Position numbers and translations under genes: made by a program. From the NCBI GenBank assembly GCA_947175645.1, contig CAMWNP010000028.1, positions 1 to 38,197 on the forward strand: a stretch of DNA of 38,197 nt, given 5' to 3'. Shown one piece after another: positions 9,275 to 15,892 of the stretch. Below the pieces are notes generated by a model. That model was given only the letters and a program-made list of their open reading frames with translations. It searched no databases and was not told where the DNA came from. Numbering within the stretch: position 1 is the stretch's first letter; each line of letters opens with the position of its first letter. Origin of the DNA: an uncultured Porphyromonadaceae bacterium (GTDB lineage Bacteria; Bacteroidota; Bacteroidia; Bacteroidales; Muribaculaceae).

Positions 9275-9303
9275 TTGAATGTGGATTTTTTTCGCTAATT
9301 TTG
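9275..9303 (+). promoter_or_regulatory. Promoter of pgk
   Basis: The -7 box TAATTTTG (9296-9303) is an exact match to the Bacteroidetes consensus. A TTG at 9275-9277, 18 bases upstream, is a partial -33 box. The pgk ATG is 31 bases after the -7 box. Confidence 0.7.
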
Positions 9304-9333
9304 CATCCAAAGAAACTTCAATAAAAAGAAACT

Positions 9334-10581
9334 ATGACAATCGACAATTTCAACTTCAACGGTAAGAAGGCAATCGTTCGCGTTGACTTCAATGTGCCCC
9401 TGGACGAAAACGGCAATATCACTGATGATACCCGTATCCGCGGTGCGCTTCCCACACTGAAAAAAATCCTCGCCGACGGCGGTTCTCTCATCATCATGTC
9501 ACACATGGGAAAACCCAAAGGCAAGGTAAACCCCAAACTCTCCCTGTCACAGATCAAGGACGCTGTGGCTAAATATCTGGAACGCCCGGTGGAATTTGCT
9601 GAAGACTGCGCTAAAGCGGCTGACAAGGCTGCCGCCCTCAAACCCGGAGAAGTTCTCCTGCTCGAAAACCTCCGTTTCTATCCTGAGGAAGAAGGGAAAC
9701 CCGTAGGCATCGACAAAGAAGATCCCGCTTACGACGCTGCCAAGAAAGAAATGAAAGAACGTCAGAAAGAGTTCTCAAAAACTCTCGCCGGTTATGCTGA
9801 CGTTTATGTTAACGACGCCTTCGGTACCGCTCACCGTCGTCATGCTTCAACCGCAGTTATCGCGGACTACTTCGATGCAGATCACAAGATGCTCGGTTAT
9901 CTGATGGAAAAAGAAGTTAAAGCCGTTGACAATATCCTCAGCGACATCAAACGTCCCTTCACTGCAATCATGGGCGGTTCAAAAGTGTCAACAAAAATCG
10001 GCATCATCGAGAATCTCATGGACAAGGTTGACAACCTTATTCTCTGCGGTGGTATGACCTATACTTTCGCTAAGGCTCTTGGTGGAAACATCGGTAAATC
10101 AATCTGTGAGGATGACAAACTCCAACTCGCTCTTGACATCATTGAAAAGGCTAAGGCTAAAGGTGTCAACCTGCTGCTCGCTGTTGACTGTGTTGCTGCC
10201 GACGATTTCAAAAACGATGCCAAGACAATGATTTGCTCAGTAAAAGAAATTCCCGACGGCTGGGAAGGTCTTGACATTGGTCCTGAGACAACCAAACTTT
10301 TCTGCGACGCTATCAAGAACGCTAAAACTATCCTTTGGAACGGTCCTGCAGGTGTGTTTGAATTCGACAACTTCGACAAAGGCTCACGTGCAGTCGCTGA
10401 AGCCATCGTTGAGGCTACCAAGAACGGCGCGTTCTCACTCGTTGGTGGCGGTGACTCTGTCGCTTGCGTGAACAAGTTCGGATTGGCTGACCAGGTAAGT
10501 TACGTTTCAACAGGCGGTGGCGCTCTGCTTGAGGCAATCGAAGGAAAAATACTTCCGGGTATTGCTGCCATCCGCGGTTAA
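9334..10581 (+). CDS. pgk: Phosphoglycerate kinase
   Basis: A 415-residue protein of normal length for the family. It catalyses 1,3-bisphosphoglycerate + ADP to 3-phosphoglycerate + ATP in cytoplasmic glycolysis. The substrate-binding segment [19 protein letters not shown] is near the N-terminus, and HMGKPKG and [12 protein letters not shown] follow. The nucleotide-binding C-terminal half shows [20 protein letters not shown] and GGGDSVACV. It has its own promoter and a terminator directly downstream, so it is probably transcribed alone and strongly. The codon use is biased, as expected for a highly expressed gene, with long open frames on the opposite strand that I regard as shadows. Confidence 0.98.
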   Translation: MTIDNFNFNGKKAIVRVDFNVPLDENGNITDDTRIRGALPTLKKILADGGSLIIMSHMGKPKGKVNPKLSLSQIKDAVAKYLERPVEFAEDCAKAADKAAALKPGEVLLLENLRFYPEEEGKPVGIDKEDPAYDAAKKEMKERQKEFSKTLAGYADVYVNDAFGTAHRRHASTAVIADYFDADHKMLGYLMEKEVKAVDNILSDIKRPFTAIMGGSKVSTKIGIIENLMDKVDNLILCGGMTYTFAKALGGNIGKSICEDDKLQLALDIIEKAKAKGVNLLLAVDCVAADDFKNDAKTMICSVKEIPDGWEGLDIGPETTKLFCDAIKNAKTILWNGPAGVFEFDNFDKGSRAVAEAIVEATKNGAFSLVGGGDSVACVNKFGLADQVSYVSTGGGALLEAIEGKILPGIAAIRG

Positions 10582-10601
10582 GCATATAAACCATTGATTT
10601 A

Positions 10602-10654
10602 CAGAGATGAAACCATGATCTCCTGCGAGGCGTGAGTTTCATCTCTGCTTTTTA
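10602..10654 (+). terminator. Terminator/attenuator hairpin between pgk and the methyltransferase gene
   Basis: A perfect 12-base stem, CAGAGATGAAAC (10602-10613) with GTTTCATCTCTG (10636-10647), is followed by CTTTTTAT. It ends pgk transcription. The next start codon (10658) lies only about ten bases after the stem, so the hairpin also sits on the ribosome-entry region of the next gene. Confidence 0.85.
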
Positions 10655-10657
10655 TCC

Positions 10658-11842
10658 ATGCAACTATCCGAGCAATTCATAAAATTTGTGGCAGACCACA
10701 GCAAGGATGATGTGGTGAAACTCCGGCTTAAATACCATGGCAAGGAGCCGTGGATGGATGATGCCATCACCCACATACAGTCGTTGCAGAAAGCCGGTCG
10801 CAAATTCATCGACCCTTCAACAGGAGAGGATTTCACTCCCCGGCTTATGCTCATGCCGCTTTCTGTGGAGCAGGCAACGGCCGTTTCCATAGCGCGTCAT
10901 CACCAGGCTATGGTCCACGAAGGAGACTCTGTGCTTGACATGACCTGTGGGCTCGGAATTGATTCGCTGATGTTCGCACAGGTGAAGGGTGTAAGGCTCA
11001 CCACATGCGAGATTAACCCGGTGGCAGCCCGCGCCGCCCGTTTTAATTTCGCAAACTTTGAAAATGTAACGGTTATTGAAGGTGACAGTGTTCAGTTTCT
11101 GCGAGACTGCCAGGACAGATTCAATCTTATATTCATAGACCCTGCCAGGCGTGACATCAATGGAGGCAGGGTGTACAACATCCGCCAGTGCACTCCTGAT
11201 GTGATTGAACTGCTCCCATTGATGATGAGTAAGGCTGACAGGATTCTGATCAAACTTTCTCCGATGATTGATATAACTCAAACCATCAGGGATTTAGGAC
11301 TGCCATGTAAGGTGTTCGTGGTAGATGACAGGCATGAATGTAAGGAAATCTTGGTGGAGATAGACGGTAACTCCACTCCACATTCATCAGTAATCGTAAT
11401 CAACGGTCAGAAAAAATTGGATTTTACTCCTGAAGAAGAAAAAAATGCCAGATGTCTGTTTGCAGGAGCCGATGATATTGTTCCGGGGAGATGGCTCTAC
11501 GAACCTTCTCCGGCAACGATGAGAGGCGCCCCGTTCAATCTGCTTTCAGATAGGTTCGGACTTAAGAAACTGCATCAGAACACGCATATCTACATTGGAG
11601 GTGATGACAGTTGTGAGCCTTCTTTTCCAGGCACTGTCCGACGAATCATTGATGTGGTGGAACTGACATCATCTAACATAAGGCAACTGAACAAGCGCTA
11701 TCAGCAACTAAACGTTGCCGTCCGCAATTATCCGTCAACTCCCGAAAACTTCCTGAAAAAAACCGGTATCAGGCAAGGTGGAAATCTGAAAGCCTTTGCC
11801 GTGACGACACAATCCTCCAGGCTGCTGATCATCTGCGAGTGA
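10658..11842 (+). CDS. Class I SAM-dependent methyltransferase with THUMP-like domain
   Basis: A 394-residue protein. The Rossmann-fold methyltransferase core is in the middle: SVLDMTCGLGIDSLMFAQ (about residue 92-109) is the SAM-binding motif I, TTCEINPVAARAARFN is motif II with its acidic ribose-binding residue, and NLIFIDPARRD (about 159-169) is a motif IV-like catalytic site. The C-terminal part resembles the THUMP-like domain usually fused to this family. The family is widespread in Bacteroidetes; an RNA or nucleobase substrate is presumed but not established. The start MQLSEQFIKFV matches the family's helical N-terminus. The gene follows pgk across a strong terminator and has no obvious promoter of its own. 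It is convergent with the Fic gene, 18 bases away. Confidence 0.8.
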   Translation: MQLSEQFIKFVADHSKDDVVKLRLKYHGKEPWMDDAITHIQSLQKAGRKFIDPSTGEDFTPRLMLMPLSVEQATAVSIARHHQAMVHEGDSVLDMTCGLGIDSLMFAQVKGVRLTTCEINPVAARAARFNFANFENVTVIEGDSVQFLRDCQDRFNLIFIDPARRDINGGRVYNIRQCTPDVIELLPLMMSKADRILIKLSPMIDITQTIRDLGLPCKVFVVDDRHECKEILVEIDGNSTPHSSVIVINGQKKLDFTPEEEKNARCLFAGADDIVPGRWLYEPSPATMRGAPFNLLSDRFGLKKLHQNTHIYIGGDDSCEPSFPGTVRRIIDVVELTSSNIRQLNKRYQQLNVAVRNYPSTPENFLKKTGIRQGGNLKAFAVTTQSSRLLIICE

Positions 11843-11860
11843 CCATAGGGGTGGCTGCAA

Positions 11861-13387
11861 TTACTGTATTACGTCATTTATCATGAGATTATAAATGAAG
11901 TGAGCGAATGGTCGGATGTCATTGCCTACACTGGCTGCTTCCAGCACCTGCATATAGGACTCCCGTTTATCAAGGGGTACTATTGTCCATGGAAAGTTTG
12001 AGGAACACAGCATGGAATTGAGTACAAACCTTGCAGTCCTGCCGTTTCCGTCCATATATGGATGAATATACACGAAGAAGAAATGCCCGAGAATGGAACG
12101 TATAAAACTATTGTCCTCAGTTTTCATAAGTTCGCACAATGTTTTCATGGCAGGGCGGACAGCCTCAGGATTTAATGGAGTATGTTTTGAACCGCGGATA
12201 TAAACTTGGCTGTTTCTGTATCCGATGAGTTCTGATATTGAAATTATGCCGGCTTGTACGCATGGTTCAAAAAGTTCAAAGTGCCAGTTGTCATGCTCCT
12301 TGTCAAAAACTTCACCGGGATTTTCTCCTGACAGGATGGCAGATACGCTTTCACGCACTCTTTTAAACGCTTGATAGTATCCTCTGGCAGCCAAAGCATT
12401 CTTGCGTTCCGCATCATCCTTATCGTCATCCGGATTCCAATTTCCGTCCCTGACCTTCTTAATCAGTTCTTCAGTGACTCTATAGCCTTCTATTGAAAGG
12501 GAGTTATACGCATCATTTACGTATCTCTCATCCATTTTCATTATGATGTCATCCGTATCTACTTTTTTCACGGCGGAGAAATCTAACGCCTCGTCCAGAA
12601 TCTGATTACGCATATCCATCCAGGTTAAGCGTATACGGGCAGAATATGGCGATTCCGAGAACGGAATAATAATCTTATCTTCAAAAGGATCATCCTCTCT
12701 GACATCATACCCTAAACGTGACATTGTGGTTAATATTTCATCAGATATATCACCGCGACCAATGTTGCGCATTGCGCCGGCAATACGTCCTGCTCGCAAA
12801 CTGTTCCCGTTCTCTGTAACAACCCTTAATATGTCAGATGCTGATTCTATTGTGGCCAGGCATGTACGTGCGTTTATTTTTTCAGACTGAAAATATCCGG
12901 GTGAGGCCATAGCCAGAGCCTCAGGAATAGGGTATAATTTAATTCCGAAGCGTGGTTCTGTAAAACTATGTTGTGGTAATGATGCGGTAATGTCAAGCAT
13001 TGAATTGCCATGCTTGAGTGTAATCACGTTATTGGACGCTTTTGGTGAACGAATCACTATTTGGTTTGGAATCATGTAGTTGCCGCTATGTATGGCAAGT
13101 GATTCCTCAGGTGTAAGGCTCCATTCTTGTCCAAACCTGTTATTGCAGTATTCCACAATAAAATCCCAGAAACAGGCATACCATATACTGGTGTCACCCT
13201 CGCGCCCGGGAAACGAGGGCATATACCATCCTTTTATTATTCGTTCAAGGTACCCGTTATCCAATAGTCTGCGCAGATGAGTTCTTCCTATTGTTCCCTC
13301 ACCGGTAAAAATCAATTTTGAATGTTTGTCCTGAAACTCTTTCAGTATTTGTAATGAGAGTGAAAGTCTTTCATTTAATGTAGCCAT
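11861..13387 (-). CDS. AbiEi-like DNA-binding domain fused to Fic AMP-transferase
   Basis: A 508-residue fusion. Residues about 1-100 resemble the winged-helix N-terminus of AbiEi-type antitoxins (TGEGTIGRTHLRRLLDNGYLERIIKGWYMP). A middle domain follows. The C-terminal half is a Fic domain with core motif HPYMDGNGRTAR (H442 to about R453), complete for AMP transfer (His base, Asp for Mg, GNGR for phosphate). A class II inhibitory motif SLSIEG (S296-G301, key Glu E300) precedes it, which predicts self-inhibition. Fic proteins attach AMP or other phosphate groups to target proteins. It stands alone on the minus strand with its own promoter and three direct repeats in front of the start. I infer autoregulation by the N-terminal domain; the target is unknown. 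No separate antitoxin gene is visible. Confidence 0.85.
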   Translation of the reverse strand: MATLNERLSLSLQILKEFQDKHSKLIFTGEGTIGRTHLRRLLDNGYLERIIKGWYMPSFPGREGDTSIWYACFWDFIVEYCNNRFGQEWSLTPEESLAIHSGNYMIPNQIVIRSPKASNNVITLKHGNSMLDITASLPQHSFTEPRFGIKLYPIPEALAMASPGYFQSEKINARTCLATIESASDILRVVTENGNSLRAGRIAGAMRNIGRGDISDEILTTMSRLGYDVREDDPFEDKIIIPFSESPYSARIRLTWMDMRNQILDEALDFSAVKKVDTDDIIMKMDERYVNDAYNSLSIEGYRVTEELIKKVRDGNWNPDDDKDDAERKNALAARGYYQAFKRVRESVSAILSGENPGEVFDKEHDNWHFELFEPCVQAGIISISELIGYRNSQVYIRGSKHTPLNPEAVRPAMKTLCELMKTEDNSFIRSILGHFFFVYIHPYMDGNGRTARFVLNSMLCSSNFPWTIVPLDKRESYMQVLEAASVGNDIRPFAHFIYNLMINDVIQ

Positions 13388-13410
13388 AACATACTCCTAT
13401 TTTGATGACG

Positions 13411-13482
13411 ATTAGTTTATCTTGTTGCGTGTTTATTAGTTTATTGTGATGTGTAAATATTAGTTTATTTTGCGACAAAAGT
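13411..13482. repeat. Three direct repeats of 24 bases, putative operator of the Fic gene
   Basis: The decamer ATTAGTTTAT occurs at 13411, 13435 and 13459, exactly 24 bases apart; the rest of each unit is similar but less conserved. The array runs from the -7 box of the minus-strand promoter down to 24 bases before the Fic start codon. Its position fits binding by the AbiEi-like domain of the same gene, which would block transcription start. This role is inference. Confidence 0.7.
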
Positions 13483-13507
13483 AGTAAATTGTTATCATTT
13501 AGGCAAA
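13476..13507 (-). promoter_or_regulatory. Promoter of the AbiEi-Fic gene
   Basis: On the minus strand TTTG (13504-13507) is followed after 20 bases by TACTTTTG (13476-13483). Both boxes and the spacing match the Bacteroidetes sigma-70 consensus. The -7 box overlaps the last repeat of the 24-base array. The leader would be about 80 bases. Confidence 0.8.
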
Positions 13508-13744
13508 TATACGCTGCTAAATTATATGCGTTCAATAGAAAATTCTTTTATTGGGGAACCGGGTCTAAATAACACCAGTAATAGCCATGAATAAAGTTGC
13601 TGACAAGTGGAAAAGGTAAGCACGGTTGAATCTTGCTTTCATATATATGCAATAGTTAATGGGCTTAAAATTAATTAGTTGGCTTGTAGAGAATCGAGAA
13701 ACATCTGCAAGTATGTGCAAGTTTTTACTGACGTATATAAAAAC
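13508..13744. other. Intergenic DNA with decayed sequence
   Basis: No intact gene is visible. The stretch contains a possible transposase 3' remnant (13565-13638) and the motif AACCGGGTCTA (13557-13567) that recurs near 194 and, inverted, at 38016. The remainder up to the MITE-like element is AT-rich and unremarkable. Confidence 0.4.
13565..13638 (-). pseudogene. Possible transposase C-terminal remnant
   Basis: The minus strand encodes about 24 protein-like residues ending RAYLFHLSATLFMAITGVI-stop. Hydrophobic ends of this sort occur at the C-termini of some DDE transposases. The stop codon overlaps TAGACCCGGTT, which may be a terminal repeat. The upstream part of any such gene is missing; the DNA beyond is not coding. 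The identification is from general resemblance only. Confidence 0.25.
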
Positions 13745-13913
13745 AAGACGGTGTGTCATAATAAGCCATCTGCGTCGTTGCTTTCGGAATTCGGACTCAG
13801 TCACATACTTATGTATGCTCCTATCGTCCTCATCCTCAGCGTCTTGCATCTGAACTATTCTGACAAACCTTAAGAGGGTGTGCCAAAATTTTTCATTTCG
13901 ACACACCCTCTTT
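13745..13913. mobile_element. MITE-like element, copy A
   Basis: A 169-base non-coding element, closely similar to the one at 24382-24546. The first 45 bases are identical, a variable patch follows at about 13790-13800, and the rest is near identical. Its left end AAGACGGTGTGTCA is echoed, inverted, at the right end (GACACACCCTCTT). The last 42 bases form a hairpin with 11-base arms, AAGAGGGTGTG (13872-13882) and CACACCCTCTT (13902-13912). No transposase is encoded, so movement would need one from elsewhere. The hairpin sits 23 bases beyond the end of the lipoprotein gene. Confidence 0.7.
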
Positions 13914-13935
13914 GTGATTTCTGTGGCACGCCAAA

Positions 13936-14397
13936 TTACGGCAGGGTCAGGTCGTTGCGGCGGATGAATTTTATCCGGGTGTGGGAGTCGCCTACGGTGT
14001 TTCGGCGTAAGACCATTTGGGTGGAGGTCAGTTTTTCGACTATGAAAAAGTCGGTGTTTTTCCATAGGTCGTCGCTGTCAAGGTCGCCCTGAAGGACTGT
14101 TTCAAGATGAACGGTATCGTCGTTCTTGGGGTCTGATATGTGCCAGTTGTAAGCCTTGTCATGTACGGGGTTGCCGCTGACGGTGAGGTAATATGTTGTC
14201 AGCGTGCCCCAGTTCCAGGTGTTTTCGCCTTGGGGGGTGAAGTCATATATGCAGTTGCGTTCAGGCGAGTCCTGTGATACTACTTCCCATTGCCCTATAA
14301 TCAGTCTTGTGTCAATGGTTTCGCTGCTGTCATCATCGCAGTTGGCTAAGGCAAGGGCGATGACCGGCAATAGCAGAATGTACAGCAACTTTTTCAT
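13936..14397 (-). CDS. Small lipoprotein, lipocalin-like
   Basis: A 153-residue exported lipoprotein. The signal peptide MKKLLYILLLPVIALALANC ends in a lipobox Cys at residue 20, followed by DDD, which suits surface export in Bacteroidetes. The mature part (IIGQWEVVSQD.., then beta-rich segments with alternating residues) resembles the small lipocalin-like lipoproteins of Bacteroidales, which begin with a GxW motif. An upstream in-frame start would overlap the preceding gene and precede the signal peptide, so ATG 14397 is preferred. The start lies one base after the stop of the beta-helix lipoprotein gene, so the two are probably translated together. Function unknown. Confidence 0.75.
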   Translation of the reverse strand: MKKLLYILLLPVIALALANCDDDSSETIDTRLIIGQWEVVSQDSPERNCIYDFTPQGENTWNWGTLTTYYLTVSGNPVHDKAYNWHISDPKNDDTVHLETVLQGDLDSDDLWKNTDFFIVEKLTSTQMVLRRNTVGDSHTRIKFIRRNDLTLP

Positions 14398-14398
14398 A

Positions 14399-15808
14399 TT
14401 ATTCTTCTTCAGGCACGAATACATACGCCCCCAGGTCAGGAGCCGACATATTCTGTTTATTTCCCGAGAAGTCAACGGAGGAATTGGGGTGGGTCAGGGC
14501 AGGATTTGCCACACCGATGGCCGGGGATTCGGGTTGCAGGTGGTAGTTGAAGTAGTAATCCTGACGGACGGTATAATACAGCGGATCCACATCCCATAAG
14601 CAATCGATGAAGTTGTCGTCATTAGTTCCGGATGAGCGGAGCAACGTGTTACGGAAGTAGACAGGTTTACCGGTGAAATCACCTATGTTGAGTTCCGTGC
14701 CGTTGCCGTATATGATGGAGTTGGATATATCGGCAGCCAGATAGGGTTTGCCGCTTCCGTTGTCATCGGCCTCATCCAGGTGATAGAACTGCACGGCAGG
14801 GCCTCCAAGAGCCGAAAACAGATAGTAGTTGGCGATGGTGCAATGGTTTATGGTGTGTTTGCCTCCTTCAAGATAGAGAATGCCTTCGGATGCTTCGGCG
14901 AGTTCTGAAGCGTAGAGTTCCACATCGCTGTTCAGAGCGGCGAGAACATATCCTTTTGAATTCCGCAACTGCGACGCTATCACGGTGAGAGCGGGTGATG
15001 AGTCAACGTTGTCCAGCACTATTCCGTTAGAGTAGTTACGGATTGAAGTGAATTTCAGGAGGTTATCCTTTGAGGTGGGAGCAAAGAACACTCCTTCCCA
15101 TTGACCTGACATGATTTCGTAAGGTATATCCGACGCTACGAACCCGGAGCGGTCGCCTGTTAACTGGACAGGTTTCTCAGGGGTACCTTCTGACCTGACT
15201 GTACCGTAGACCTTCATATAGGCTTTGTCATGAAACGCGAGCCTTGTGCCGGGAGTGAGGTTAAGGGTCACACCTTCGGCAACTACCAGAGAGTCAAAAA
15301 TATGGTATGGTTTTGCATCTGTCCAAGTGGTGTTGGCGGAGAGGGTGACACCATGTATGTCAACCGCATCCTGCCCCTTTACGGACAGAACCACCGAGCG
15401 TGTGACACCTTGAGTGTTGAAATCAAGAATATTTTCAACCACCACCGGATTGTCAGTGCCGTTTACCGGGAGTTTGGCTTCCACGAATACGAAGATGGAG
15501 TCGTTGGGACGGATTTCTACATTCCGGAACTCCTTGCCGGAAATTCCGTCGACATTAAGGCGGAAAATCTCCTGTTCTTTGTCGCGGAGGGCGATAGAGC
15601 CTATGCTGATTATTTTGTCGTGGCGGTTGTGGACAATGAAGCGACCCGTTGGAGTGGTTGCTCCGGTGAACGAGTCGGTCAAACGCAGCGTGTCAACCGA
15701 GAATACAGGCTGATCGGAACTGCTTGTTGACACTCCGTCCTCGATGCATGAGGATAACAAGAAGAGTGTCAGAAGAGATAATAATATGGTAATGTGCAGA
15801 TTTTTCAT
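14399..15808 (-). CDS. Beta-helix lipoprotein
   Basis: A 469-residue lipoprotein. Residues 1-21 are a lipoprotein signal (MKNLHITILLSLLTLFLLSSC). After an N-terminal beta-sandwich region (FIVHNRHDKIISIGSIALRD.., with PNDSIFVFVEAKLP, ASH-like) comes a right-handed parallel beta-helix. The helix is visible as repeated short turns such as GTVRSEGTPEKPVQLTGD, HTINHCTIANYYLF and ISNSIIYGNGTEL. Such proteins usually bind or act on polysaccharide at the cell surface, but no catalytic residues can be assigned. ATG 15808 begins the signal peptide; the frame extends five codons further upstream. It is the first gene of a two-gene unit with the small lipoprotein and is divergent from the helicase gene. 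Confidence 0.8.
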   Translation of the reverse strand: MKNLHITILLSLLTLFLLSSCIEDGVSTSSSDQPVFSVDTLRLTDSFTGATTPTGRFIVHNRHDKIISIGSIALRDKEQEIFRLNVDGISGKEFRNVEIRPNDSIFVFVEAKLPVNGTDNPVVVENILDFNTQGVTRSVVLSVKGQDAVDIHGVTLSANTTWTDAKPYHIFDSLVVAEGVTLNLTPGTRLAFHDKAYMKVYGTVRSEGTPEKPVQLTGDRSGFVASDIPYEIMSGQWEGVFFAPTSKDNLLKFTSIRNYSNGIVLDNVDSSPALTVIASQLRNSKGYVLAALNSDVELYASELAEASEGILYLEGGKHTINHCTIANYYLFSALGGPAVQFYHLDEADDNGSGKPYLAADISNSIIYGNGTELNIGDFTGKPVYFRNTLLRSSGTNDDNFIDCLWDVDPLYYTVRQDYYFNYHLQPESPAIGVANPALTHPNSSVDFSGNKQNMSAPDLGAYVFVPEEE

Positions 15809-15863
15809 ACATTTATAACGCAAAATTCAGGTGGTTATTACCTTATTATACAGAATTTATTGT

Positions 15864-15871
15864 TAATTTTG
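15864..15871 (+). promoter_or_regulatory. -7 box of the helicase-exonuclease gene
   Basis: TAATTTTG matches TAnnTTTG exactly and lies 21 bases before the ATG at 15893. No good TTTG -33 box is seen at the expected distance. The region 15809-15892 also has to contain the divergent promoter of the lipoprotein pair, for which I see only an imperfect box. Confidence 0.55.
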
Positions 15872-15892
15872 TGAAAAATAGAATCCCCCGGA

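Noticed and set aside
13411-13482. Possible CRISPR array
   Set aside because: Only three units with a 10-base conserved core and no distinct spacers; the position over a promoter fits an operator.
13639-14065. Upstream part of the 166-codon minus-strand frame beyond the transposase-like end
   Set aside because: It runs through the MITE-like element and the lipoprotein gene in another frame; only the last 24 codons look natural.
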